NCBI GenBank assembly: GCA_046582185.1 | Contig: JAYGEX010000006.1 | Location: forward strand, 1-16,202 | Direction: 5' to 3' | Length of the DNA: 16,202 nucleotides | From: GCA-002726655 sp046582185 | GTDB taxonomy: Bacteria; Pseudomonadota; Gammaproteobacteria; Pseudomonadales; Azotimanducaceae | Shown: positions 1 to 7,100 of the stretch, piece after piece | Position numbering within the stretch: the stretch's first letter is position 1 | Layout of the letters: each line of letters begins with the position of its first letter | The notes under the pieces: model-generated | Databases searched by the model: none | The model's input: only the letters and a program-made list of their open reading frames with translations | What the model was told of the DNA's origin: nothing | Translations under genes and position numbers: made by a program

Positions 1-141
1 GAGATGGTTATGCCTGGCGATAACGTGTTGATGAGTGTTGATCTCATTGCACCGATTGCTATGGAAGAAGGTCAGAAGTTTGCTATTCGGGAAGGTGGCC
101 GCACAGTAGGTGCTGGCGTGGTAACCAAAATAGTTGGATAG
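1..141 (+). CDS. tuf: Elongation factor Tu, C-terminal end (5' part outside window)
   Basis: The first 46 codons, open from base 1 to a TAG stop at 139-141, encode the end of EF-Tu. The stretch EMVMPGDN, then FAIREGGRTVGAGVV and a final KIVG, are hallmarks of the third (beta-barrel) domain, which contacts the aminoacyl-tRNA acceptor arm. EF-Tu is the cytoplasmic GTPase that delivers aminoacyl-tRNA to the ribosomal A site. The start and the GTPase domain lie upstream of the window. A second tuf gene starts at 16088, so this is one of two copies bracketing the cluster; by E. coli convention the copy next to secE-nusG is tufB. No frameshift is seen. The identification is secure; the A/B label rests only on context. 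Confidence 0.97.
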   Translation, partial: EMVMPGDNVLMSVDLIAPIAMEEGQKFAIREGGRTVGAGVVTKIVG

Positions 142-178
142 TTTGGCTTGGCTTTGTCATAAAGCTATTTACCATAGA

Positions 179-198
179 AGGAGCGTTTCGATGCTCCT
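179..198 (+). terminator. Hairpin after tuf, possible weak terminator
   Basis: AGGAGC (179-184) pairs with GCTCCT (193-198) across an 8-base loop, 37 bases after the tuf stop. The following bases are T-rich (CTTTAATTGTTGTTATT) but contain no uninterrupted T run, so termination would be partial at best. A second perfect hairpin, CTTCTCT/AGAGAAG with a 3-base loop, lies at 256-272, and a run of seven T follows at 291-297 just before the tRNA. The second hairpin could serve in tRNA precursor processing. A weak promoter-like pair, TTGTTG at 207-212 and TATAGG at 231-236, lies between them and is not convincing. Partial termination is inferred from shape only. Confidence 0.4.
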
Positions 199-304
199 GG
201 CTTTAATTGTTGTTATTGCAGGAACTGCCTTATAGGTAAACATTCTTTTAGAAGGCTTCTCTGATAGAGAAGGTAGTTAATTAGAAGAACTTTTTTTATG
301 AGAT

Positions 305-380
<76 letters not shown>

Positions 381-529
381 TGACAACATTTATAAAGCCG
401 AACAGTAGAACGTAAAGATTAAGGTCAGGATAACGAGAGTATAGAGAAAAACGCCGGGAATTTTTTCGGCTGACTACTTTCAAACAAGTAATAACTTGCA
501 GATGTTTAGCTTATGGATTCTGCAAAAAA

Positions 530-553
530 AAGTTGCTAAAAGAAGTTGCTAAA
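530..553 (+). repeat. Short tandem direct repeat over the secE ribosome-binding region
   Basis: The 11-base unit AAGTTGCTAAA occurs at 530-540 and again at 543-553, with a period of 13 bases. The last base of the second copy is the A of the secE ATG. The only Shine-Dalgarno-like sequence, AGAAG at 541-545, lies where the second copy begins. The repeat is exact, but it is short and may be a replication-slippage duplication with no function. Confidence 0.45.
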
Positions 554-921
554 TGAGTACTAATGTAGAAAAGACAATATACCGCCTTGATGCAGCCAAA
601 TGGCTGTTGATATTGGCGGTCGTTGCAGTTGGCATATATGGCAATACATATTATGCCGCCGTGACCTTGCTGTATCGGGCGCTGGCGGGTGTTGTAATTG
701 CGGGTATAATTGTTGCGATTGGGCTGCAGACCGAAAAGGGTCGTGCCGTATGGGACCTGGCCAAAGAAGCCAGGGTTGAAGTAAGAAAAGTGGTCTGGCC
801 GACGAGGCAGGAAACCACGCAAACAACATTAATTGTTGTCGCTGTGGTTATCTTTGTCGGGATGATTCTCTGGGGTTTGGATTCTGGCTTAAGCTGGGCG
901 ATTCAGGGAGTACTTGGTTAG
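553..921 (+). CDS. secE: Preprotein translocase subunit SecE
   Basis: This 122-residue inner-membrane protein is the SecE subunit of the SecYEG protein-conducting channel, where it clamps the two halves of SecY. It shows the three-helix layout of gammaproteobacterial SecE: hydrophobic segments at about residues 15-30, 40-58 and 91-109. Between the second and third lie an amphipathic helix (about 64-78) and the conserved cytosolic hinge EVRKVVWPTRQET (76-88), which is the best family signature. Many bacteria have a one-helix SecE, so the long form fits Gammaproteobacteria. Translation starts at ATG 553 with only a weak AGAAG ribosome-binding sequence at 541-545. No upstream in-frame start is suitable, and the ATG at 513 is out of frame. 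nusG follows after 52 bases, the usual secE-nusG operon. Confidence 0.97.
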   Translation: MSTNVEKTIYRLDAAKWLLILAVVAVGIYGNTYYAAVTLLYRALAGVVIAGIIVAIGLQTEKGRAVWDLAKEARVEVRKVVWPTRQETTQTTLIVVAVVIFVGMILWGLDSGLSWAIQGVLG

Positions 922-973
922 ATGTGCTTGTAAAAGTACATGTCTAGAAGCCAAATTTAGGTAGGAGAGCACG

Positions 974-1507
974 TTGGAAAAGCGTTGGTATGTAGTTCAT
1001 GCCTATTCCGGGTACGAGAAGAAAGTGATGCGTGCTATTAATGAGCGCATCGAGCTATCTGGTCTGGAAGATTATTTTGGAGAAGTCATCGTTCCATCTG
1101 AAGAGGTGGTGGAGATGCGCGCAGGTAAGAAAAGGCAAAGTGAGCGAAAGTTCTTTCCCGGTTATGTTCTTGTAGAGATGGAGCTTAACGACGATACCTG
1201 GCACATGGTTAAGGAAACGCCCAGAGTGATGGGTTTTATTGGCGGCAAGGCAGATAAGCCGGCGCCAATTACAGAAAAGGAAGCCGCTGCTATTCTGCAG
1301 CGTGTGCAGGCTGGTACTGAACATGCAACGCCCAAGACGGTGTTTGAGCCTGGCGAATTGGTACGAGTGATAGATGGGCCCTTCAATGACTTCAATGGAG
1401 TTGTGGAAGAGGTCAATTATGAGAAGAGCCGTTTACATGTGGCAGTGACCATTTTTGGTCGTTCCACGCCGGTTGAATTGGACTTTGGTCAGGTCGAGAA
1501 AGGCTAG
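974..1507 (+). CDS. nusG: Transcription termination/antitermination factor NusG
   Basis: NusG binds the RNA polymerase clamp, suppresses pausing, couples transcription to the leading ribosome through S10, and stimulates Rho. The 177-residue product (E. coli 181) has the NGN domain from residue 4 (RWYVVHAYSGYEKKV) to about 115 and the KOW domain from 123 (FEPGELVRVIDGPF). The conserved IFGR...VELDF tail contacts S10 or Rho. The start is a TTG at 974, preceded by AGGAG at 963-967 with six-base spacing. An in-frame TAG at 962-964 blocks any earlier start, and the next in-frame ATG would remove the conserved RWYVV strand, so TTG is forced. It follows secE by 52 bases and is probably cotranscribed with it. 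The family assignment is secure. Confidence 0.98.
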   Translation: MEKRWYVVHAYSGYEKKVMRAINERIELSGLEDYFGEVIVPSEEVVEMRAGKKRQSERKFFPGYVLVEMELNDDTWHMVKETPRVMGFIGGKADKPAPITEKEAAAILQRVQAGTEHATPKTVFEPGELVRVIDGPFNDFNGVVEEVNYEKSRLHVAVTIFGRSTPVELDFGQVEKG

Positions 1508-1562
1508 ATCGAGAAATACTAATCTAGCAATGGCTTTAGCCGGTCATTGTTATTTACGGGGA

Positions 1563-1610
1563 CCTGATGAGTTGTTTTTGCTTGCTCTAAGCAAAGAGAA
1601 TGTTATCAGG
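1563..1610 (+). promoter_or_regulatory. Probable L1 autoregulatory site in the rplK leader
   Basis: In the RNA, CCTGATGA (1563-1570) pairs with TTATCAGG (1603-1610), eight pairs including one G-U. Inside, TTTGCTT (1577-1583) pairs perfectly with AAGCAAA (1589-1595) over a GCTCT loop. The two helices are separated by an asymmetric internal loop (GTTG... on one side, GAGAATG on the other). It lies 27 bases before the rplK start. In E. coli, L1 represses the L11-L1 mRNA by binding a helix-internal loop-helix mimic of its 23S rRNA site at this place. The structure is seen; the L1 assignment is inferred from position and shape. The rest of the gap, 1508-1560, holds only a weak GGCTTTAGCC hairpin and no clear promoter. 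Confidence 0.6.
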
Positions 1611-1637
1611 GCTTGAACCCAAAGAGAGGAATCTAAC

Positions 1638-2072
1638 ATGGCTAAGAAGATTGACGCCTATGTAAAACTGCAGGTCCCTGCAGGCCAGGCAAATCCGAGT
1701 CCACCCGTTGGTCCTGCGTTAGGGCAGCACGGCGTGAACATCATGGAATTTTGTAAAGCCTTTAATGCTGAAACTCAGTCAATGGAAGCTGGCATGCCAG
1801 TACCCGTTGTCATCACAGTTTATAGCGACAAGAGCTTTACCTTTATTAAGAAAACACCGCCAGCCAGCGTTTTGTTACGCAAGGCGGCGGGAATTGCCAA
1901 AGGCAGTGGTGTGCCGCACACAGATAAGGTCGGCAAAGTAACTCGCGCCCAACTGGAAGAGATTGCGACTGCAAAATTACCTGATCTGACTGCAAAAGAT
2001 ATGGATGCGGCAGTGCGAACAATTGCGGGTAGTGCTCGCAGTGCAGGAATCGAAACGGAGGGCGTGGTATGA
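1638..2072 (+). CDS. rplK: 50S ribosomal protein L11
   Basis: L11 binds the GTPase-associated region of 23S rRNA at the base of the stalk, modulates EF-G and release factor action, and is needed for RelA activation by uncharged tRNA. The 144-residue product (E. coli 142) begins MAKKIDAYVKLQVPAGQANP and has the N-terminal proline-rich PPVGPALGQ segment (22-30), the region where thiostrepton-type drugs act. The C-terminal RNA-binding domain contains KTPPASVLLRKAAGI and GKVTRAQL. ATG 1638 has a good ribosome-binding site, GAGAGGA at 1624-1630. Its TGA stop overlaps the rplA start in an ATGA, so the two are translationally coupled. A probable L1 operator precedes it. Confidence 0.99.
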   Translation: MAKKIDAYVKLQVPAGQANPSPPVGPALGQHGVNIMEFCKAFNAETQSMEAGMPVPVVITVYSDKSFTFIKKTPPASVLLRKAAGIAKGSGVPHTDKVGKVTRAQLEEIATAKLPDLTAKDMDAAVRTIAGSARSAGIETEGVV

Positions 2073-2764
2073 GCAAGTTGAGCAAGCGCGTACGGAATTT
2101 CAAAGAAAAGGTCGAGATTGGTAAATTTTACCCAATCGAAGAGGCAGTAACGCTTCTGACAGAACTGTCCTCTGTTAAATTTACCGAATCAATCGACGTA
2201 AGTATCAACCTTGGCGTTGATCCAAAGAAATCAGATCAAGTAGTGCGTGGCGCTACAGTGTTACCCAACGGTACCGGTAAAGACGTACGTGTAGCTGTGT
2301 TTGCACAAGGCGACAAGGCTGAAGAGGCAACAGCCGCAGGTGCGGATATTGTCGGAATGGATGACCTTTCTGCTTCCATCAAGGAAGGCAATCTCGACTT
2401 CGACGTGGCAATTGCCACGCCTGATGCCATGAGAGTTGTTGGTCAGCTGGGTCAGATACTGGGCCCAAGAGGATTGATGCCAAATCCACGCCTCGGAACG
2501 GTCACACCTGATGTTGCGCAGGCGGTCAAAAATGCTAAAGCCGGCCAGGTTCGCTATAGAACAGATAAGAATGGAATTGTGCACGGCGGCGTCGGCAAGA
2601 TTGGCTTTGACGCTGTATCCATCAAGCAGAATATTGAAGCTCTCATCAACGATATTAAAAAGGTGAAGCCAGCATCGGCGAAAGGAACCTATCTGAAGAA
2701 GATCGTGTTATCGACCACCATGGGCGCCGGTATCGTAATAGACCAGGCCTCTCTGGATATCTAA
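2069..2764 (+). CDS. rplA: 50S ribosomal protein L1
   Basis: L1 forms the mobile L1 stalk of the large subunit, which helps move deacylated tRNA out through the E site; free L1 represses its own operon. The 231-residue product shows the family landmarks: an N-terminal MSKLSKRVRNF, the KFTESIDVSINLGVDPKKSDQ segment of domain I, the GRILGPRGLMPNP-like loop (here GQILGPRGLMPNPRLGTVT), and a C-terminal GAGIVIDQASL. ATG 2069 overlaps the rplK stop by four bases (ATGA), and GGAGGG at 2057-2062 inside rplK serves as ribosome-binding site. The next gene, rplJ, starts 315 bases later behind a structured leader, so the two ribosomal-protein pairs are separately controlled. Confidence 0.99.
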   Translation: MSKLSKRVRNFKEKVEIGKFYPIEEAVTLLTELSSVKFTESIDVSINLGVDPKKSDQVVRGATVLPNGTGKDVRVAVFAQGDKAEEATAAGADIVGMDDLSASIKEGNLDFDVAIATPDAMRVVGQLGQILGPRGLMPNPRLGTVTPDVAQAVKNAKAGQVRYRTDKNGIVHGGVGKIGFDAVSIKQNIEALINDIKKVKPASAKGTYLKKIVLSTTMGAGIVIDQASLDI

Positions 2765-2890
2765 TTTTCAGAATTGAGAGTGCGAAAAGTTTAATTGATG
2801 TGTTGGCGACAGCGCATCCAGAAATAGTAAGTAAAAAGACTTTGGGGTACCTGATTCGTTCGACGGTAAATTTTATTCAAATTTGCATTA

Positions 2891-3070
2891 GAACGGTCAG
2901 GGCTCGTCAAAGACCGCAGGTCTGGCAACGCTCTTGGGAGTGATGTCGGTTAAATCACCAAACAGGTGAACCCGTGCAGACGGTGAGAACCCGATTCGGT
3001 TTGTTTGAATCATATCGCCGTGAGGACCTTGTCAGGTGCAAGATGATGGGATTTATAACGAGTCGAGGAG
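2891..3070 (+). promoter_or_regulatory. Structured rplJ leader, probable L10(L12)4 autoregulatory RNA
   Basis: The 315-base gap 2765-3079 has no gene. Its first part (2765-2890) is A/T-rich with no convincing promoter. From 2891 the RNA can form several helices. AGGGC (2899-2903)/GCTCT (2930-2934) encloses AGACC/GGTCT (2911-2923), and the competing CGGTC (2894-2898)/GACCG (2912-2916) excludes the latter. TCACC/GGTGA spans 2955-2969. ACGGTGA (2980-2986)/TCGCCGT (3015-3021) has 7 bp and encloses GATTC/GAATC (2993-3011). A weak CTTG/CAAG hairpin lies at 3028-3042. In E. coli and many bacteria an L10 leader in this position binds the L10-L7/L12 complex and shuts off rplJ translation. The pairings are seen; the L10 role is inferred from position. 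Confidence 0.6.
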
Positions 3071-3079
3071 TACAAGATT

Positions 3080-3610
3080 GTGCCTATAGGACTTAAAGAG
3101 AAACAGGCGATTGTTGCTGAAGTTAATGAAACAGCAAGCAAGGCGCTATCTGCTGTCATGGCAGACTACCGGGGTGTTTCGGTAGACGATATGACTGCTC
3201 TCAGAAAATCGGCCCGCGAGGCCGGTGTTCAGGTGAGGGTAATTCGTAACACATTGGCGAAGCGCGCATTTGAAGGCACGGAATTTGAGTGTCTCAATGA
3301 AGCGTTGCTCGGCCCAAATATTCTAGGTTTTTCTATTGAAGATCCAGGCTCATGTGCCCGGGTGTTTAAGGATTTTGCCAAGGATGTGAAGGAATTCGAG
3401 ATCAAGGCCCTTAGTGTCGGAGGCAAATTGCTTCCAGCGGATCAGATAGATTTGCTCGCAAAATTACCAACACGGGACCAGGCAATTTCATTGCTTATGG
3501 CAGTTATGATGGCGCCGGTTACCAAGCTAGCTCGAACATTGAACGATGTTCCGGCCAAGGTGACGCGTGTTGTTGCAGCTGTTCGTGATCAGAAACAAGA
3601 AGCCGTATAA
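3080..3610 (+). CDS. rplJ: 50S ribosomal protein L10
   Basis: L10 anchors the L7/L12 dimers to 23S rRNA beside L11, forming the stalk that recruits translation GTPases. The 176-residue product (E. coli 165) starts MPIGLKEKQAIVAEVNE, with the conserved RNA-binding N-terminal domain (DYRGVSVDDMTALRKSAREA, RVIRNTLAKRA). Its C-terminal helix (about residues 135-176) should bind the L7/L12 dimers. The start is GTG at 3080, with GAGGAG at 3065-3070 as ribosome-binding site. The alignment to L10 begins right there, and no nearer ATG is in frame. rplL follows after 28 bases, so L10 and L7/L12 form one translation unit. A 17-codon upstream reading frame (3043-3096) overlaps its start in another frame. 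Confidence 0.98.
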   Translation: MPIGLKEKQAIVAEVNETASKALSAVMADYRGVSVDDMTALRKSAREAGVQVRVIRNTLAKRAFEGTEFECLNEALLGPNILGFSIEDPGSCARVFKDFAKDVKEFEIKALSVGGKLLPADQIDLLAKLPTRDQAISLLMAVMMAPVTKLARTLNDVPAKVTRVVAAVRDQKQEAV

Positions 3611-3638
3611 CTTTATAGATAATTTGGAGATAGGACTC

Positions 3639-4016
3639 ATGTCATTGTCAAAAGATGATATTTTAAGTGCAATTGCAGAAATGAGCGTGATGGATGTAGT
3701 AGAGCTTGTAGAAGCAATGGAAGAAAAGTTTGGTGTATCTGCAGCAGCCGCTGTAGCAGCGCCAGTAGCTGGTGGCGGTAGTGAAGCTGCTGCTGAAGAA
3801 GAGCAGATGGAATTTGACGTTATCATCACCGGACCTGGTGAAAAGAAAGTCAGTGCCATTAAAGCTGTTCGTGCTATTACCGGCCTTGGTTTGAAGGAAG
3901 CTAAAGGTCTAGTTGATGACGCCCCTTCTGCTGTTAAGGAAGGTGTTAGCAAAGACGAAGCTGAAGAAATTCTGAAGCAGCTTCTGGAGTCCGGCGCTAG
4001 CGCAGAGCTTAAGTAA
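3639..4016 (+). CDS. rplL: 50S ribosomal protein L7/L12
   Basis: L7/L12 is the acidic stalk protein, present as dimers on L10, that recruits and activates EF-Tu, EF-G and other GTPases. The 125-residue protein starts MSLSKDDILSAIAEMSVMDV. It has a dimerising N-terminal helical domain (1-33), an Ala/Gly/Glu-rich flexible hinge (about 34-55), and the C-terminal factor-binding domain (KKVSAIKAVRAITGLGLKEA, then KGLVDDAP). The frame is open 24 codons further upstream, to 3567, but that part overlaps rplJ and is unlike the family. ATG 3639, with GGAG at 3626-3629 and AGGA at 3632-3635, is therefore the start. Several copies of L7/L12 are made per L10, so the hairpin downstream at 4048 may help set different levels for rplL and rpoB. 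Confidence 0.99.
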   Translation: MSLSKDDILSAIAEMSVMDVVELVEAMEEKFGVSAAAAVAAPVAGGGSEAAAEEEQMEFDVIITGPGEKKVSAIKAVRAITGLGLKEAKGLVDDAPSAVKEGVSKDEAEEILKQLLESGASAELK

Positions 4017-4047
4017 TACAGGATTTTGCTATTCCTGAAAACTTCAC

Positions 4048-4079
4048 GGAAGGCAGGTGGCGTAAGCCACTTGTCTTTC
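4048..4079 (+). terminator. rplL-rpoB attenuator / RNase III-type hairpin
   Basis: A 14-bp stem with three G-U pairs, 4048-4061 against 4066-4079, closes on a GTAA (GNRA-type) tetraloop. The 3' arm is T-rich (TTGTCTTTCT), but no T run follows, so it should terminate only partly. In E. coli the rplL-rpoB gap holds a partial terminator and an RNase III cleavage site, which make rpoBC mRNA scarcer than ribosomal-protein mRNA. The position and shape here fit that role. The hairpin is seen directly; attenuation and processing are inferred. Confidence 0.6.
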
Positions 4080-4089
4080 TGTGGTTTAC

Positions 4090-4105
4090 AAACACGAAAG
4101 TGTTT
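4090..4105 (+). promoter_or_regulatory. Small GAAA-capped hairpin before rpoB
   Basis: AAACAC (4090-4095) pairs perfectly with GTGTTT (4100-4105) over a GAAA tetraloop, ten bases after the larger attenuator stem. One more T and then GATC follow, so it is not a standard terminator. It could stabilise the processed 5' end of rpoB mRNA or simply space the attenuator from the rpoB ribosome-binding site (GGAGG, 4124-4128). Confidence 0.4.
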
Positions 4106-4133
4106 TGATCATTGATCTAGCCTGGAGGCGTTA

Positions 4134-7100
4134 ATGGCCTATTCGTACACAGAGAAGAAGCGTATTCGTAAGGACTTCGGCAAATTGCCGCGAGTGATGA
4201 AGATTCCTCACTTGCTCGCGATTCAAGTAGAGTCTTACAAGCATTTCTTGCAAGACAAGACTGAACCGAAAAATCGCCTTGATGAAGGTTTGCACATTGC
4301 TTTCAAATCCGTTTTCCCCATTGTTAGTTATTCCGGGAATGCTGGTCTTGAGTATGTGGCCTATCGCCTGGGCAAGCCCATTTTTGGCGTCAAGGAATGT
4401 CAACTTAGAAGCGTAACCTACTCTGCACCACTTCGTGTAAAAGTACGTTTGATCATCTACGATAGAGATTCATCTAACAAAGCTATTAAGGATATCAAGG
4501 AACAGGAAGTCTACATGGGTGAAATCCCGTTGATGACTGACAACGGTACCTTCATCATCAATGGTATCGAGCGAGTTATCGTTTCCCAGCTTCACCGTTC
4601 ACCTGGCGTATTCTTTGATCACGACAAGGGAAAGACACATTCATCCGGCAAGCTCCTCTATAACGCCCGCGTTATTCCTATGCGAGGTTCATGGCTCGAT
4701 TTTGAATTCGATCCAAAAGATTGTGTATTCGTTCGTATAGACAGACGACGTAAGTTACCGGCAACAATATTATTGCGCGCCCTTGGCTACAGCTCTCAGG
4801 AGATACTGGAACAGTTTTTCGATACAGATACTTTCCAGATTACTGGTGAGGGTTACGAGCTGGAGTTAATTGCAAATCGATTGCGCGGCGAGACTGCACA
4901 ATTTGATATCACCAACAAATCTGGCAAGGTCATCGTTGAAGAAAGCACACGAATTACTGCTCGGCATATTCGTGAATTAGAAAAAATCAAGCTTACACAA
5001 CTGGCGGTACCATCTGAATATGTATGTGGTCACGTCCTGGCTGAAGACATCATCGACAGTGAGACTGGTGAGATCGTTATCCCATGTAACACCGAAATTA
5101 CAGATGAGACCCTGGAGCAACTTCGTGAGTTGGGCCTCAAAACTTTCAAGACAATTTACACCAATGATCTGGATCATGGCCCCTGGATTTCTGATACCTT
5201 ATCTGTTGATCCGTCAACTAACCGATTGGAAGCGCTGGTAGAAATTTACCGCATGATGCGCCCTGGTGAGCCACCAACAAAAGAAGCTGCAGAAAACCTG
5301 TTTACCAACCTTTTCTTTGCGCCAGAACGTTACGACCTGACAGCTGTTGGGCGAATGAAATTTAATCGTCGCCTGGGCCGTGAAGCTGAAACCGGAGAAG
5401 GGACGCTCGGCAACGAAGACATCATTGATGTGCTGAAGTGCCTGATCAATATTCGAAATGGTCGGGACAATGTTGACGATATTGATCACCTGGGAAATCG
5501 ACGCGTACGTTCGGTTGGAGAGATGGCTGGAAACTCATTCCGCTTGGGATTGATTCGTGTAGAGCGAGCTGTCAAGGAACGTCTAAGTCTGGCTGAATCA
5601 GAAGGACTGATGCCTCAGGATCTGATCAATGCCAAGCCGGTTGCGGCAGCAGTAAAAGAATATTTTGGCTCTTCCCAGTTGTCCCAGTTTATGGACCAGA
5701 ACAACCCCCTTTCTGAAGTCACTCACAAGCGCCGTATATCTGCACTTGGGCCTGGCGGATTGACGCGGGAGCGTGCTGGTTTTGAGGTCCGGGACGTTCA
5801 CCCAACTCACTACGGTCGAGTCTGTCCGATTGAAACGCCTGAAGGGCCAAACATTGGTCTGATTAATTCCCTGGCGACATATGCTACCACTAACTCTTAT
5901 GGGTTCCTTGAGAGCCCATACCGTAAGGTAAAAGACGGCTTGGTTACTGATGATATTGAATATCTGTCGGCGATTGTTGAGAGTGATTATGTTATCGCCC
6001 AGGCCAGCGCATCTATCAGCGACAAAGGGAAACTGGTGGACGATATGGTTGAGGTTCGTCATCTTGGAGAATTTACCAAGATGCCGCGGGACAGCGTTAA
6101 TTTTATGGACGTATCTCCGCAGCAGGTTGTTTCCGTTGCGGCCTCTTTGATTCCCTTCCTTGAGCATGATGATGCTAACCGGGCTTTGATGGGTTCAAAC
6201 ATGCAACGTCAGGCGGTACCGACTTTACGTGCTGAAAAGCCTTTGGTTGGAACCGGTATGGAACGAACAGTTGCATCCGACTCCGGCGTTTGTGTTGTTG
6301 CAGAGCGTGGCGGTGTTGTTGAAACTGTCGATGCAGGTCGAATTGTCATTCGGGTCAATGATGCTGAAACAGAAAGTGGTGAAGCTGGCGTAGATATTTA
6401 CAATCTCACCAAGTACACACGTTCAAATCAGAATACCTGTATCAATCAGAAGCCACTCGTTCGCGAAGGTGATGTTGTCTCGAAAGACGACGTACTCGCA
6501 GATGGCCCTTCAATTGATACTGGAGAGCTTGCGCTAGGCCAAAACATGCGTATCGCATTCATGACCTGGAATGGTTACAACTTCGAAGATTCAATATTGA
6601 TATCCGAGAAGGTCGTAAAAGAAGAGCGATTCACCACCATTCATATTCAGGAATTAACCTGCATAGCTCGCGATACCAAATTGGGATCGGAAGAAATTAC
6701 CTGTGATATCCCCAATGTAGGTGAAGGCGCGCTAGGTAAGTTAGATGAGTCTGGAATTGTCTATATCGGCGCTGAAGTTAACGCCGGTGATATTCTCGTT
6801 GGTAAAGTAACGCCAAAAGGCGAAACTCAGCTGACACCTGAAGAGAAATTACTCCGTGCAATTTTTGGCGAGAAAGCCTCCGATGTGAAAGATACTTCTC
6901 TTCGAGTCCCCAGTAGTTACAACGGCACAGTTATTGATGTGCGAGTATTTACTCGTGATGGCATTGATAAAGATCAGCGTGCCCTGGATATCGAACACCG
7001 GGAGCTCGAGCAGGTTCGTAAGAACATCGAAGAAGAATTTAACATTATCAAGACCGCGACCTTCGAGCGCCTGGCAGACTCACTACTCGGCAAGAGTGTT

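Noticed and set aside
435..447. 13-base match GAGAGTATAGAGA shared with the region before rpsG (about 13199-13211)
   Set aside because: One or two 13-base matches are expected by chance in a window this long, and the two contexts have nothing else in common.
453..470. GCCGGGA/TTTCGGC hairpin after tRNA-Trp as a terminator
   Set aside because: The T run is in the loop and 3' arm and not after the stem, two pairs are G-U, and stopping here would cut off secE-nusG.
2796..2836. TTGGCG and TAGTAA upstream of rplJ as a promoter
   Set aside because: Spacing is acceptable, but box matches are only 4 of 6 and 3 of 6, too weak to support a call in A/T-rich sequence.
3567..3638. 24-codon N-terminal extension of rplL
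   Set aside because: It overlaps the end of rplJ, is unlike any L7/L12 N-terminus, and the ATG at 3639 has a proper ribosome-binding site.
5598..6167. 189-codon open frame on the minus strand inside rpoB
   Set aside because: It lies opposite the rifampicin-pocket region of rpoB, its product looks like random translation, and there is no promoter or start signal.
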